Of a stretch of DNA of 46,906 nucleotides, positions 34,177 through 43,106 are shown piece after piece. The stretch is from assembly GCA_026390735.1 (NCBI GenBank), contig JAPLFJ010000027.1, forward strand, positions 1 through 46,906, read 5' to 3'. Positions within the stretch are counted from its first letter, which is position 1. Every line of letters begins with the position of its first letter. The DNA is from Ignavibacteriota bacterium. GTDB taxonomy: Bacteria; Bacteroidota; Ignavibacteria; Tepidaquicellales; Tepidaquicellaceae. Below the pieces are notes generated by a model. The model was not told where the DNA came from, ran no database searches, and saw only the letters and a list, made by a program, of their open reading frames with translations. A program made the translations under genes and the position numbers.

Positions 34177-34785
34177 TTACAGTAACTTTAGAATTTTACT
34201 TAAGAATTCTATATCCTTTTCTAAATCCTCAATAGGTTTATTATTGACTACAACAAAATCTGAACGTTCTATCTTCTCTTTTTCATCAAGCTGAAAACTC
34301 ATTATCTTCTCAATTTCTTTCTTCTTTGCTCCGTCACGTATCATTATTCTCTGTAATCTGTTCTTCTTGTTCGAATAAACCATTATAACATAATCAAGAT
34401 ATTTGTAAAAATCTGTGTCAAAAACAAGTGCGGATTCAATGATAACTATTTTTTGCTTTGCACCCTTAATTATATTCATCAGGTACTTTATAACTGTAGG
34501 ATGGACGATATTGTTTATCTTCCTGAAATTCGTTTTACTGGAAAAGACTTTCTCCCTTAATTTTGCAAGGCTTATTACACCTTTATAATTTAGAATATCT
34601 TTCCCAAAAGCAGTTACAACCTTCTTCGCAAGAGTCTTATCTTTCTTATAAAGTTCTTTCGCAATCAGGTCAGCAAATATCACCTTATATCCGCGCTTAT
34701 GTAAAAGACGGCATACTTCCGACTTACCGGACCCTATCCCACCTGTTATACCTATTAATATTTTATCTTTAAATTTGTTTCCCAT
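34177..34785 (-). CDS. coaE: Dephospho-CoA kinase
   Basis: 202 aa, the usual size. It catalyses the last step of coenzyme A synthesis, phosphorylating the 3'-OH of dephospho-CoA. The P-loop GITGGIGSGKSEVC (residues 12-25), the VIFADLIAKELY substrate segment and the IESALVFDTDFYKYLDYVIMV segment with the later RIMIRDG region are typical. It lies 54 bases after rny. Confidence 0.95.
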   Translation of the reverse strand: MGNKFKDKILIGITGGIGSGKSEVCRLLHKRGYKVIFADLIAKELYKKDKTLAKKVVTAFGKDILNYKGVISLAKLREKVFSSKTNFRKINNIVHPTVIKYLMNIIKGAKQKIVIIESALVFDTDFYKYLDYVIMVYSNKKNRLQRIMIRDGAKKKEIEKIMSFQLDEKEKIERSDFVVVNNKPIEDLEKDIEFLSKILKLL

Positions 34786-34839
34786 AATAATTATATATTC
34801 ATTTACTGTATATTATTCATTTACTGTATATTAATTAAT

Positions 34840-36498
34840 TTATTTCGCATATGCAATACTTCTTCTTTCCCTGATTACATTTATTTTAATCTGTCCCGGG
34901 TACTCCATTTCTTCCTGTATCTTCAAAGCTATATCTTCAGCAAGCTGATCCTGAAGTATATCGCTGATTTTTTCCTGCTCAACTATTACCCTTACTTCTC
35001 TGCCTGCCTGTATCGCATATGTCTTTGTTACGCCTTCAAAAGATGTGGCAATTGCTTCAAGTTTTTCAAGTCGTTTGGAATATGCTTCAACTGATTCTCT
35101 TCTTGCACCTGGCCTTGCACCGCTGATTGCATCAGCAGCCTGAACCAGAACGGAAATAGGATGTTCCATAGGTATTTCATCGTGATGTGAACCTATGGCA
35201 TTGCAAACTATCGGATGTTCCTTGCAGCGCTTTGCTATTTCATAACCCAGTATTGAGTGTGGTCCTTCAATACTCCTGTCAATCGTTTTACCTATGTCGT
35301 GTAATAATCCCGCACGCCTTGCCATTTGTGCATCAAGACCAAGCTCTGCTGCCATAATGCCGGCTATATGGGCAACTTCAATAGAATGATTTAATACGTT
35401 CTGTCCGTAACTCGAACGATATTTCATCCTTCCGATTAAAGTTATAATATCCCTGTTTACTCCCTGAATTCCGATATCAAGAATAGTCTGCTCACCAACC
35501 CTCATTATTTCTTCATTTAATTCCTTTTCAACCTTATTCACAACTTCTTCGATTCTTGCAGGGTGAATTCTCCCGTCTGCAATCAGTCTTTCCATCGCAA
35601 TCCTGGCAATCTCTCTTCTGAACGGATCAAACCCTGAAATAATAATTGCTTCAGGCGTATCGTCAACTATGATGTCAACCCCCGTTGCAGCTTCAAAGGC
35701 TCTGATATTTCTTCCTTCTTTACCTATGATTCTTCCCTTTAATTCGTCAGACTGAATCTGCAGAACACTTACAGTCGTTTCTACAGAGTGGTCAACTGCT
35801 GACCTTTGAATTGCCTGAATAACAATATTCTTAGATATTTTATTTGCCTCAATCTTTGTCTGCTCTCTCACTTCCTGTAATTTCTGAGCTGACTCAAGTT
35901 TTACCTTATTGAGTAAACTTTCAAAAAGTAAATTCTTTGCTTCTTCCTCACTCAGACCCGATATCCTCTGCAGTTTCTCTTTCTGGTCTTTTATAAGGTT
36001 GTTTACTTCCTGCTCTAAATTGTCTACCTGTTCTTTCTTTTCGGTAAACTCTTTTAGTTTCGCTGTATATTCATTGTGAACCTGTTGTGCATTCTTATCT
36101 TTTGTTACGAGATCACTCTTTATCTTCTCAACTGCTTCTTTCTCATTCCTTGTTCTCTTTTCTATCTCTCCGATTTCCTTCTCGCGTGCTCTTACTTCTT
36201 CGTCATATTTCTGTTTACGCTTGTAGAATTCGTCCTTAACTTCTAATAGTTTTTCCTTCTTTAAATTTTGTGCTGATTTTTCAGCTTCTATCTTAAAGTT
36301 TCTTGCTCTTTTTTCTGCTTCTGTAGTTGTCTCTGTTGCTTTGGTCTCGGCATCTTTAACGATTTTTTTGGCAACGTTTTCAGCACCATCAACCTTGCTC
36401 CTGTTTATCTTCACCTGTATGTACCATCCCAGGAAAAATGTTATAAGACACAAGACAACAAGAACTGGAAGCAATATGTATAATTCCATTTCCGGCAT
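34840..36498 (-). CDS. rny: Ribonuclease Y
   Basis: 552 aa from ATG 36496-36498 (MPEMELYILLPVLVVL). An upstream TTG at 36549 would add 17 residues, but it falls in the 3' helix of the structured RNA and I reject it. It is a membrane-anchored endoribonuclease that starts mRNA decay. Order: one N-terminal transmembrane helix (about 5-25), a long coiled coil (about 35-200), a KH domain (GRIIGKEGRNIRAFEAATG) and an HD phosphohydrolase domain (VAHIAGIMAAELG ... LLHDIGK). The C-terminal extension ends GQIKINVIRERRS. All catalytic motifs are present. Confidence 0.96.
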   Translation of the reverse strand: MPEMELYILLPVLVVLCLITFFLGWYIQVKINRSKVDGAENVAKKIVKDAETKATETTTEAEKRARNFKIEAEKSAQNLKKEKLLEVKDEFYKRKQKYDEEVRAREKEIGEIEKRTRNEKEAVEKIKSDLVTKDKNAQQVHNEYTAKLKEFTEKKEQVDNLEQEVNNLIKDQKEKLQRISGLSEEEAKNLLFESLLNKVKLESAQKLQEVREQTKIEANKISKNIVIQAIQRSAVDHSVETTVSVLQIQSDELKGRIIGKEGRNIRAFEAATGVDIIVDDTPEAIIISGFDPFRREIARIAMERLIADGRIHPARIEEVVNKVEKELNEEIMRVGEQTILDIGIQGVNRDIITLIGRMKYRSSYGQNVLNHSIEVAHIAGIMAAELGLDAQMARRAGLLHDIGKTIDRSIEGPHSILGYEIAKRCKEHPIVCNAIGSHHDEIPMEHPISVLVQAADAISGARPGARRESVEAYSKRLEKLEAIATSFEGVTKTYAIQAGREVRVIVEQEKISDILQDQLAEDIALKIQEEMEYPGQIKINVIRERRSIAYAK

Positions 36499-36541
36499 AT
36501 TATATAGTATAGTTTTACAAATTATGTTAATTAAAATAAAA

Positions 36542-36761
36542 AACCGCAAGTCATCCTCAAAGGTTATATAGAAACCTTACTAGCAAACAGTGGGGGGCGC
36601 CAAAGCGTCGCGGTCTTCCAGTGATGTCCTTTATCCGCCCTCAAGCAGAGAACATATCCCGAAGGATTGAGGCCTGACCTAGCACTTGTGAGAGCTTACC
36701 TCCCAGCTTTTATAAATTTGATGGTTCTATATAATGTTTGATTTTTATGGCTGGCTTGCGG
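36542..36761 (-). ncRNA. ssrS: 6S-like regulatory RNA (candidate ssrS)
   Basis: About 220 nt between zapA and rny, with no open frame. The ends pair in two concentric helices: 36754-36761 with 36542-36549 (8 bp, followed by a TTTTTT tract on the minus strand), and 36722-36732 with 36564-36575 (11 bp with one bulge). Inside, a UGGGAGG strand faces CCCCCCA, and a long apical hairpin is closed by CCUCAA/UUGAGG with an AUCC-UUCG-GGAU tip. A long, interrupted rod with an open middle and a position next to zapA are the usual hallmarks of 6S RNA, which mimics an open promoter and sequesters sigma-70 polymerase. No covariance model was run. Confidence 0.68.
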
Positions 36762-36795
36762 TAAAATCAATATTATGTATTATTTAAAAGAACTA

Positions 36796-37095
36796 TTATA
36801 GATTGTTATCTATGTATTTTGATATTTCGTCTATCTTATTCAGATTCGCTTTCAGTGTATCTGAATACGATTTCTCAAGGTCCACCCTCTGGTCCTTTTC
36901 ACGAAAGTATGACTCAGAAACATTCAGAGCTGTTACTACCGCAACAGATTCAACAGATGTATTAGGCGACTGAAAATTAATCCTCTGCATTATCTGGTCT
37001 ACGTACTTCGCATACCGTTCTACTTCCTGAGGATTCTCGCCCAATAAGTTATAATCACTATTAAATATTTTAACCTTGATACCTGAAGTTTTCAT
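36796..37095 (-). CDS. zapA: Cell division protein ZapA
   Basis: 99 aa. The pattern IKVKIFNSDYNLLGENPQEVERYAKYVDQIMQRI, followed by an ALNVSESYFREKD helix and a C-terminal coiled coil, is that of ZapA, which bundles FtsZ filaments at the division site. It lies between a coiled-coil gene and the 6S-like RNA, the common bacterial zapA-6S arrangement. Confidence 0.93.
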   Translation of the reverse strand: MKTSGIKVKIFNSDYNLLGENPQEVERYAKYVDQIMQRINFQSPNTSVESVAVVTALNVSESYFREKDQRVDLEKSYSDTLKANLNKIDEISKYIDNNL

Positions 37096-37130
37096 TTTGA
37101 AATTTTAAATTTTTTACCAGCCATTTTAAT

Positions 37131-37523
37131 TCAATCTTCAAAATCCTGAGACTGATCTTCATATGTTTCCAGATGAACATCAATCCGTGAGATTAATTCT
37201 TTTAATCTCGATTTTACAAAATCTTTATCTCTTACATTTGTATTTTCATTCTCAGAGCTTAACAACAAAGTTTTCAGTTCGGAAATTTCCCTGTCTTTCA
37301 GCAGAGTATCCGAATTCAACTTATTTAACTGTAACTTTAAATCTGTAACTTTATTATTAATCTCTTTTATATTTTCTTTTAATTGGTGATTTTCTTCGTT
37401 TGCGTTCCTGTATTTATCGACCAGCCCCTTTATCCTGCCCGATAAACTTTCATAGGAAACCGCTAACAGCCCTTCCAGTTTTATTATTTCTTCCCTGATA
37501 TTTGTTTCGGATTTATTATCCAT
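37131..37523 (-). CDS. Short coiled-coil protein of unknown function
   Basis: 130 aa, almost wholly heptad-like: IKLEGLLAVSYESLSGRIKG, then NHQLKENIKEINNKVTDLKLQLNKLNS and more. There is no signal or membrane segment. It sits 8 bases after pheT and 35 before zapA, where Bacteroidota and relatives often carry a small ZapB-like or cell-division-associated coiled-coil protein, so a division role is plausible. Low complexity makes homology claims unsafe. Confidence 0.75.
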   Translation of the reverse strand: MDNKSETNIREEIIKLEGLLAVSYESLSGRIKGLVDKYRNANEENHQLKENIKEINNKVTDLKLQLNKLNSDTLLKDREISELKTLLLSSENENTNVRDKDFVKSRLKELISRIDVHLETYEDQSQDFED

Positions 37524-37531
37524 TTTGTAAT

Positions 37532-39934
37532 TTAATTTGCCCTTAAAGAAACTCCGAGTTTGTTTTCTAAATTTTTGATTATTTTATCAATAACTTTATT
37601 AACTTCTTCGTCGGTCATGGTCTTGTCATCTGCACTCATCTCAAGCGAAAATGTCATACTCCTGTTATCTTCTCCAAGTTTTTTATCGTTAAATACGTCA
37701 AATAAGTCTATCTTCTTCAATCCTGAGCCACCGGACTCTTTTATTACTTTTTCAACATCACTGTATTTTATACCGCTTTTCACGAGTAAAGCTATGTCCC
37801 TTTTCGCAGACGGATACCTGGATATTTCCTTATACTTCCTGCCCGCTTTTATATTTTTAAACAATTTGTACGTGTCAAGTTCGGCTACAAATACATCATT
37901 CTCTGTTTCAAGGTCAGGATTATCCTTCTTATTCAGTATAAATAATTTTCCTGCACTGGAATTTTTTATCATTATTTCAAAATAATCCCGGCCGCCCTCT
38001 TCATTATAGTAAATTAATTCGTGATTTTCAATATTCAATTTTGACAGAAATATTTCCAGCTCACCTTTGATATCATACACATCGTAACTCTTTTCCTTCA
38101 AATCGTATGACTTTTTATCGTCAAGTCCGCTTAAAGCAAAGCATACATGGTGTTCTTCTGTAAACTTTTGCTCTGTATCGCTGAAGGTTTTGCCAAGTTC
38201 AAACAGCCTCAGCGAAACATCTTTACCGAGTGCATTCACGTTATTAACCATCGTCGTAAGCATTCCATACAATAAGTTCACCCTCATCGAATTCATCAGA
38301 ACAGAATTCGGGTTCTCTATTATTACAGGGTCTGTGCCAAATCCACTTATCTTTTTATCGTCCTGCTGTGTGTAAGAAATTATCTCATTAAAACCCCTGC
38401 CTATAAAATATTCTCTTATGCTAATTAAAAACTTCTGGTATTTATCCTCATAGTCTATATGAGATGAAACATCCAGGTTGAAATTAAAGTCACTCTTTAT
38501 GTTGGAATACCCGTAAAGCCTCGCCGTCTCTTCTATCAAATCTATTTCCCTCTGTAAATCTTCTCTTCTGAATTCAGGTATACTGAAATATAATCTGTCT
38601 TCTTCTTTCTTCACAAACTTTATCTCTATTCCTTCAAGCATTCTTTTAATCTCATCTTCAGATATTCTCACACCTAAAATCTTATCAACCCTGCTTTCCC
38701 TTACAGGAACTTCAAGAGGTACAAACTTCTCTGGATATACATCAGCAATCCCCTTCAATACTTCACCACTGGCAATTGCCTGCATCAGCGAAGCCGCCCT
38801 GTCAGAGACGTAAGGAAGATTATCTATATCCACACCACGCTCAAACCTTTGTGAAGCATCCGTTTGCAGTCCTAATTTCTTTGAATTCTTTCTTATCGCA
38901 ACAGGGTCAAAATACGCTACTTCTATAAGTACATTTTTTGTATCAGTTGATATTTCGGAGAACTCCCCGCCCATTATACCCGCAATTGCAGAGGGTTTTT
39001 CCCCGTCACATACCATTAACGACTTATCATTTAAAACTCTTTCTTTGGAATCAAGAGTAACAAACTTATCACCTTCTTTTGCAGTCCTTATTATTATTTT
39101 CTTTCCTGATATCTTATCGTAATCGAATGCGTGCAATGGCTGACCTGTTTCCATCATCACAAAATTTGTAATGTCAACTATGTTGTTTATCGGTCTTAAT
39201 CCCACTGCCTTCAAAGCCTTTTGGAGCCATTCGGGAGATTCTTTTACCGTTACATTCTTTACTACTCTTCCTGTAAATCGTTTGCAGTACTCCTTGCTTT
39301 CTATCTCTATCTTAATAAAGTCCTTGGATTGGTCATCAGATTCTTTTATTGGTGCCGCTGGAAGCACGGCTTTCAGAGAATAAGCTCCTGCTATTTCTCT
39401 TGCCATTCCGATTTGTGAGAATAAGTCTCCCCTGTTAGGAGTTACACCAATTTCAACGAAGTAATCATTCGCTCCTGTGTAGTCGGCAAATTCCATTCCG
39501 GGTACTGCGTCTGCGTTAAGGACCATTATACCTGAATGATTATCAGAAAGCCCTAATTCATCCTCAGCACATATCATTCCCTCAGAAAGTTCACCGCGTA
39601 TCTTACTTTTCTTTATTTCAAAACCACCGTTTGGTATTAATGCTCCAATCCTTGCAACACATACTTTCTGCCCTGCTTCAACATTCGGAGCTCCGCAAAC
39701 TATACTTAATACAGAACCGCCGACGTTTACTTTACATAAAGTCAGTTTATCTGCATTTGGATGTTTCTGGGTTTCCAGAACTTCACCAACGACTATTTTA
39801 TTATATTTTTCCTTTTCGCTTTCAATTGACTCAATATCAAGACCAATGTCAACCATTCTCTTAAAAAGATCATCATAAGACTCAATTTCCAGTCCGGGTA
39901 TCAGCGATTTTATCCAGTTAGTACTAATTCTCAT
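37532..39934 (-). CDS. pheT: Phenylalanine--tRNA ligase beta subunit
   Basis: 800 aa from ATG 39932-39934 (MRISTNWIKSLIPGLEIE). The frame begins nine codons earlier at 39961 but that leader is not family-like. Domains in order: tRNA-binding OB fold (about 41-145: VVGEVLETQKHPNADKLTLCKVNVG), B3/B4 editing domain (about 210-385), B5 (about 395-465), the central synthetase-like core, and the FDX-ACB anticodon-binding domain at the end (SRYPSAKRDIALLVKSG ... LFDVFNDKKLGEDNRSMTFSLE). It charges tRNA-Phe with PheS, which is not in the window. Confidence 0.96.
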   Translation of the reverse strand: MRISTNWIKSLIPGLEIESYDDLFKRMVDIGLDIESIESEKEKYNKIVVGEVLETQKHPNADKLTLCKVNVGGSVLSIVCGAPNVEAGQKVCVARIGALIPNGGFEIKKSKIRGELSEGMICAEDELGLSDNHSGIMVLNADAVPGMEFADYTGANDYFVEIGVTPNRGDLFSQIGMAREIAGAYSLKAVLPAAPIKESDDQSKDFIKIEIESKEYCKRFTGRVVKNVTVKESPEWLQKALKAVGLRPINNIVDITNFVMMETGQPLHAFDYDKISGKKIIIRTAKEGDKFVTLDSKERVLNDKSLMVCDGEKPSAIAGIMGGEFSEISTDTKNVLIEVAYFDPVAIRKNSKKLGLQTDASQRFERGVDIDNLPYVSDRAASLMQAIASGEVLKGIADVYPEKFVPLEVPVRESRVDKILGVRISEDEIKRMLEGIEIKFVKKEEDRLYFSIPEFRREDLQREIDLIEETARLYGYSNIKSDFNFNLDVSSHIDYEDKYQKFLISIREYFIGRGFNEIISYTQQDDKKISGFGTDPVIIENPNSVLMNSMRVNLLYGMLTTMVNNVNALGKDVSLRLFELGKTFSDTEQKFTEEHHVCFALSGLDDKKSYDLKEKSYDVYDIKGELEIFLSKLNIENHELIYYNEEGGRDYFEIMIKNSSAGKLFILNKKDNPDLETENDVFVAELDTYKLFKNIKAGRKYKEISRYPSAKRDIALLVKSGIKYSDVEKVIKESGGSGLKKIDLFDVFNDKKLGEDNRSMTFSLEMSADDKTMTDEEVNKVIDKIIKNLENKLGVSLRAN

Positions 39935-40025
39935 ATAAACATAAAAGATGAATATAAACAATTAAAAAATTACATTAAACAGACAAAGTTATCTTCATAA
40001 TAAACTGACCTGAATGAATAAACAA

Positions 40026-40050
40026 AAAAGCCCGTCATAAACGGGCTTTT
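40026..40050 (-). terminator. Intrinsic terminator after the lysine-rich gene
   Basis: A 10-bp stem (40026-40035 with 40041-40050) with five-base loop is followed by TTGTTT on the minus strand. It lies in the gap between the Lys-rich gene and pheT and insulates pheT. Confidence 0.9.
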
Positions 40051-40072
40051 CTTCTTAATTCAATCTAAGATT

Positions 40073-40636
40073 TTAATTTTGCTTTGTTTCTTCCTTCTTA
40101 GGCTCCTTCTTTACCGGAGATTCAGTCGTCTTCTCTTCACGGTTGTACTCTCTGCCTTTTTTCTCCGGTTCTTTCTTTTCCGGATCGTATTTTTTTGGCG
40201 GAGTGTATGTATTGTTGCCGTCATTTGTCTTCGGCGGTGTGTATGTCCTTGGTGTATTATTCACCTTTGTTCTTGTCCTTGTTCTTCTGTTCTTTCCTTT
40301 TTTCCTGGAATTCTTCTTTCCCTTGGAATTCTTCTTTCCTTTGGAATTCTTCTTTCCTTTGGTCTTACTGTTTTTCTTGCCGGTCTTCTTGTTAGACTTT
40401 TTACTGTTCTTTTTGCTTGTCTTTTTACCGGTTTTCTTCTTGTTTGAAGTTTTCTTCTTGCCCGAAGATTTCTTCTTCTTTTTGGTACTCTTTTTCTTGC
40501 TTGTTTTCTTCTTCTGTTGGTTAGAAGTCTGTTCAGTCGTTGTATTCGAATTTTCATTCGTATAAGATGTACCAAACACACCACTAAAAGTAAAAGATAA
40601 CATAACGGCAATTACCATTAAACGTAATTTTGTCAA
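40073..40636 (-). CDS. Secreted lysine-rich low-complexity protein
   Basis: 187 aa from TTG 40634-40636, chosen because AAGGAG (40642-40647) lies five bases before it. A frame start at 40663 has no such site. Signal peptide TKLRLMVIAVMLSFTFSGVFG. The mature part is about one half Lys, with Ser, Thr, Asn and Gly: KKKKKSSGKKKT, then three tandem KGKKNS units, RRTRTRT, then a Pro/Thr/Tyr-rich tail with two TYTPPK motifs and an acidic-basic end. It resembles histone-H1-like or cell-wall-binding polycations by composition only. The DNA repeat at about 40312-40367 reflects the KGKKNS units. Function unknown; perhaps an envelope or DNA/polyanion-binding protein. Confidence 0.7.
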   Translation of the reverse strand: MTKLRLMVIAVMLSFTFSGVFGTSYTNENSNTTTEQTSNQQKKKTSKKKSTKKKKKSSGKKKTSNKKKTGKKTSKKNSKKSNKKTGKKNSKTKGKKNSKGKKNSKGKKNSRKKGKNRRTRTRTKVNNTPRTYTPPKTNDGNNTYTPPKKYDPEKKEPEKKGREYNREEKTTESPVKKEPKKEETKQN

Positions 40637-41027
40637 TTTGACTCCTTTTTTAAATTCATACAAAATTATTCTTTAAGATTTAAACTTTCAATTCAAATCC
40701 TAAATTATTTTATTAAATATCTCAATTTATATACCATTTCCAGGCTGTTTTTGTTCCCGTCCTGATTTTTTTATATTGGCATCTCCTTGGTCTGTAATTA
40801 GTCTCTGATTAGTCTCTGATTTACCACCTCAAGGAACCGCATTATATAATACAATAACCCTGTTCTTTCATTAAAATTCATTATTTCTGTTCCTCTTTTG
40901 TTCTGCCGCTGTGAATACCGCCTTTTCTTTTATCCTTCCCCTTGCTTTATTTCCTTGAACTCAATCTTTAATTTACCGATTTTTGTATATAATTACTTTG
41001 AAACAATACCTCATATTAAATTAATAA
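40637..41027. other. Divergent intergenic region
   Basis: 391 bases between divergent genes. The ribosome-binding site of the Lys-rich gene is at 40642-40647. A tandem 11-bp repeat ATTAGTCTCTG occupies 40798-40819. No riboswitch, RNA or clear sigma-54 element was found. Confidence 0.55.
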
Positions 41028-43106
41028 ATGGATAGAATTGCTCGGCATCCTGTCTTGAATACCAATCAGGAAAGAAAATCAGTTAACTTTTATTTCAACG
41101 GAGAATCAGTTCAGGGCTTCGAGAACGAACCGGTTTCATCTGCTCTTATCGCAAACGGTGTAAAAGAATTTTCAATTCACCATATCGGAGATGCACCTCA
41201 GGGTATTTTCTGCGCAAACGGACAATGCTCACACTGTACTCTCGTGATTAACGGAAAACCCCTTAAATCCTGTATCACCACGCTTAAGGAAGGTATGGAG
41301 GTCAGAACACTCGTTCACCTTCCCGAACTTCCCGAAGATGACCGAAACGTAGAACACTTCGAGGTTAAAAACCTGAAATGTGATGTACTCGTTATCGGTG
41401 CAGGCCCTTCAGGACTGACAGCGGCTATCGAACTCGCTAAACTTAATTTCGATATTATTCTTATAGACGATAAAGATAAACTCGGCGGTAAACTTCTGCT
41501 CCAGACTCATAAGTTCTTCGGCTCTATCGAAGATTGCTATGCAGGTAAAAGAGGTATCGAAATTGCCGATCTTCTTGAAAAGGAAATCAGAAGCTACAAA
41601 AACGTAAAGATTTATACTAACACTTCAGTAGTGGCATTATACAAGGATAAGAAAGCAGGTCTTTTCATTGACTATAAAAACTATGCTCTTGTCGGTTTCG
41701 ACGGTCTTGTTATTTCTTCTGGTGCCCGCGAAAAGAATCTCGTCTTCCCCGGTAATGACATTCCGGGAGTCTATGGCGCAGGAGCTTTTCAGACACTCGT
41801 TAATCGTGATCTGGTAAAATCTTCTAACCGTATTTTTATCATAGGAAGCGGAAACGTAGGACTCATAGCGGCTTACCACGCATTACAGGCAGGTATCACA
41901 GTCGTCGGTATTGCTGATATTCTTGATAACGTATCGGGCTATAAAGTCCACTCCGATAAAATCAAAAGAATGGGTGTACCTGTATATTTAAAACATACTG
42001 TTCTTACTGCCGAAGGAAACGGACAGGTGGAAAGAATTACTATCGCTGAAGTTGATGAAAAATTCAATCCTCTTCTCGAAAAAGCTAAAACCTTCGAAGT
42101 AGATACTTTGCTCATAGCAGTTGGCTTAAGTTCTATAGATGAATTTTATAACACTGCTCTCAAGTTCGGATACAAAGCAGTAAAGTCAGGCGATGCCGAT
42201 GAAATCGCAGAAGCGTCATCAGCAATGTTCGGAGGCAGAATCTCAGGTCTTCAACTCGCAAAAATGCTTGGCAAAGATGTAGCAGTTGATGAAAGCTGGT
42301 TTAAAAAAGCAGAGGTCTTAAAATCACGTCCGGGTAAAACTCATTCAGAACCTGTTACCGAACTGAATGAAAACTATACTCCGATTATGCACTGCTATCA
42401 GGAAATCCCCTGTAACCCCTGCATTTCAGTGTGCCCGTCAGGTGCAATTAAATTAAACGATGCTCTCGGCAGCATAATGGATTTACCTCTCTACACAGGT
42501 GAAGACTGTACCCGCTGCGGTCAGTGTATTGCAGTATGCCCGGGGCTTGCTATCTCAGTTGCAAAGAAACTCTACGGCGAATGGGCTGAAGTTGTTCTTC
42601 CTCACGAATTCATACCAGCATTCCACGAAAATGAATTTGTATCGCTGACCGATACCGATGGTAACTACCTTGAAAAAGGTGAAGTAATGAAAATTCAGTT
42701 TAATAAAAAGTATAAAACTCATTTAATAACTTTCAAAGTTTCTCTCGGGAATGCTATTAAGATTGCAGGTATAAGAGTTCAGGATGAAGATAAAATCAAG
42801 CCTTTACCGAAACCTGTCTTTAATTATATTCCGGACAACGCAGTTCTATGCAGATGTGAAAGAGTATCCGTCGGGGAAATCATAAAATTTATAAAAGATA
42901 ATGATATTAAAGATGCCAATCAGTTAAAGCAGATTCGTGTCGGTATGGGAGCATGCGGCTCACGTACCTGCTCTATTCTCTTACCAGGAATTTTCTCGGC
43001 TGCCGGTGTTAACTGGTTCGAAGTTGCAGAAAATACCAAGCGTCCGCTTAGTGTCGAAATTCCGATGGGTGCAATCATTAATGAAGATAGTGAGGAGTCA
43101 GTATGA
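41028..43106 (+). CDS. Multidomain FAD/iron-sulfur amino-acid dehydrogenase alpha subunit (HcnA-HcnB/OoxA-like fusion)
   Basis: 692 aa. Residues 1-110: a [2Fe-2S] domain with C62, C67, C70 and C82 (FCANGQCSHC). Residues 118-420: a two-dinucleotide-binding flavoprotein domain, GAGPSG at 124-129 and GSGNVG at 273-278. Residues 456-510: an 8-Cys ferredoxin-type insert (CNPCISVCP, CTRCGQCIAVCP). Residues 605-655: a BFD-like [2Fe-2S] domain with C608, C610, C643 and C648. This is the layout of dye-linked proline, hydroxyproline, sarcosine, opine or glycine dehydrogenase alpha subunits, fused with ferredoxin domains. The stop overlaps the beta-subunit start. Substrate uncertain. Confidence 0.88.
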   Translation: MDRIARHPVLNTNQERKSVNFYFNGESVQGFENEPVSSALIANGVKEFSIHHIGDAPQGIFCANGQCSHCTLVINGKPLKSCITTLKEGMEVRTLVHLPELPEDDRNVEHFEVKNLKCDVLVIGAGPSGLTAAIELAKLNFDIILIDDKDKLGGKLLLQTHKFFGSIEDCYAGKRGIEIADLLEKEIRSYKNVKIYTNTSVVALYKDKKAGLFIDYKNYALVGFDGLVISSGAREKNLVFPGNDIPGVYGAGAFQTLVNRDLVKSSNRIFIIGSGNVGLIAAYHALQAGITVVGIADILDNVSGYKVHSDKIKRMGVPVYLKHTVLTAEGNGQVERITIAEVDEKFNPLLEKAKTFEVDTLLIAVGLSSIDEFYNTALKFGYKAVKSGDADEIAEASSAMFGGRISGLQLAKMLGKDVAVDESWFKKAEVLKSRPGKTHSEPVTELNENYTPIMHCYQEIPCNPCISVCPSGAIKLNDALGSIMDLPLYTGEDCTRCGQCIAVCPGLAISVAKKLYGEWAEVVLPHEFIPAFHENEFVSLTDTDGNYLEKGEVMKIQFNKKYKTHLITFKVSLGNAIKIAGIRVQDEDKIKPLPKPVFNYIPDNAVLCRCERVSVGEIIKFIKDNDIKDANQLKQIRVGMGACGSRTCSILLPGIFSAAGVNWFEVAENTKRPLSVEIPMGAIINEDSEESV

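Noticed and set aside
36499-36549. N-terminal extension of rny from a TTG at 36549
   Set aside because: It overlaps the 3' helix of the structured RNA and is not family-like. The transmembrane anchor follows the ATG at 36498 directly.
40079-40565. Plus-strand hydrophobic frames opposite the lysine-rich gene
   Set aside because: Phe/Leu-rich frames are the complement of AAG/AAA lysine codons. No start signal or family pattern.
40776-40791. Sigma-54 promoter (TTGGCATCTCCTTGGT)
   Set aside because: The spacing between the halves is one base short and neither half matches well. Nothing supports it.
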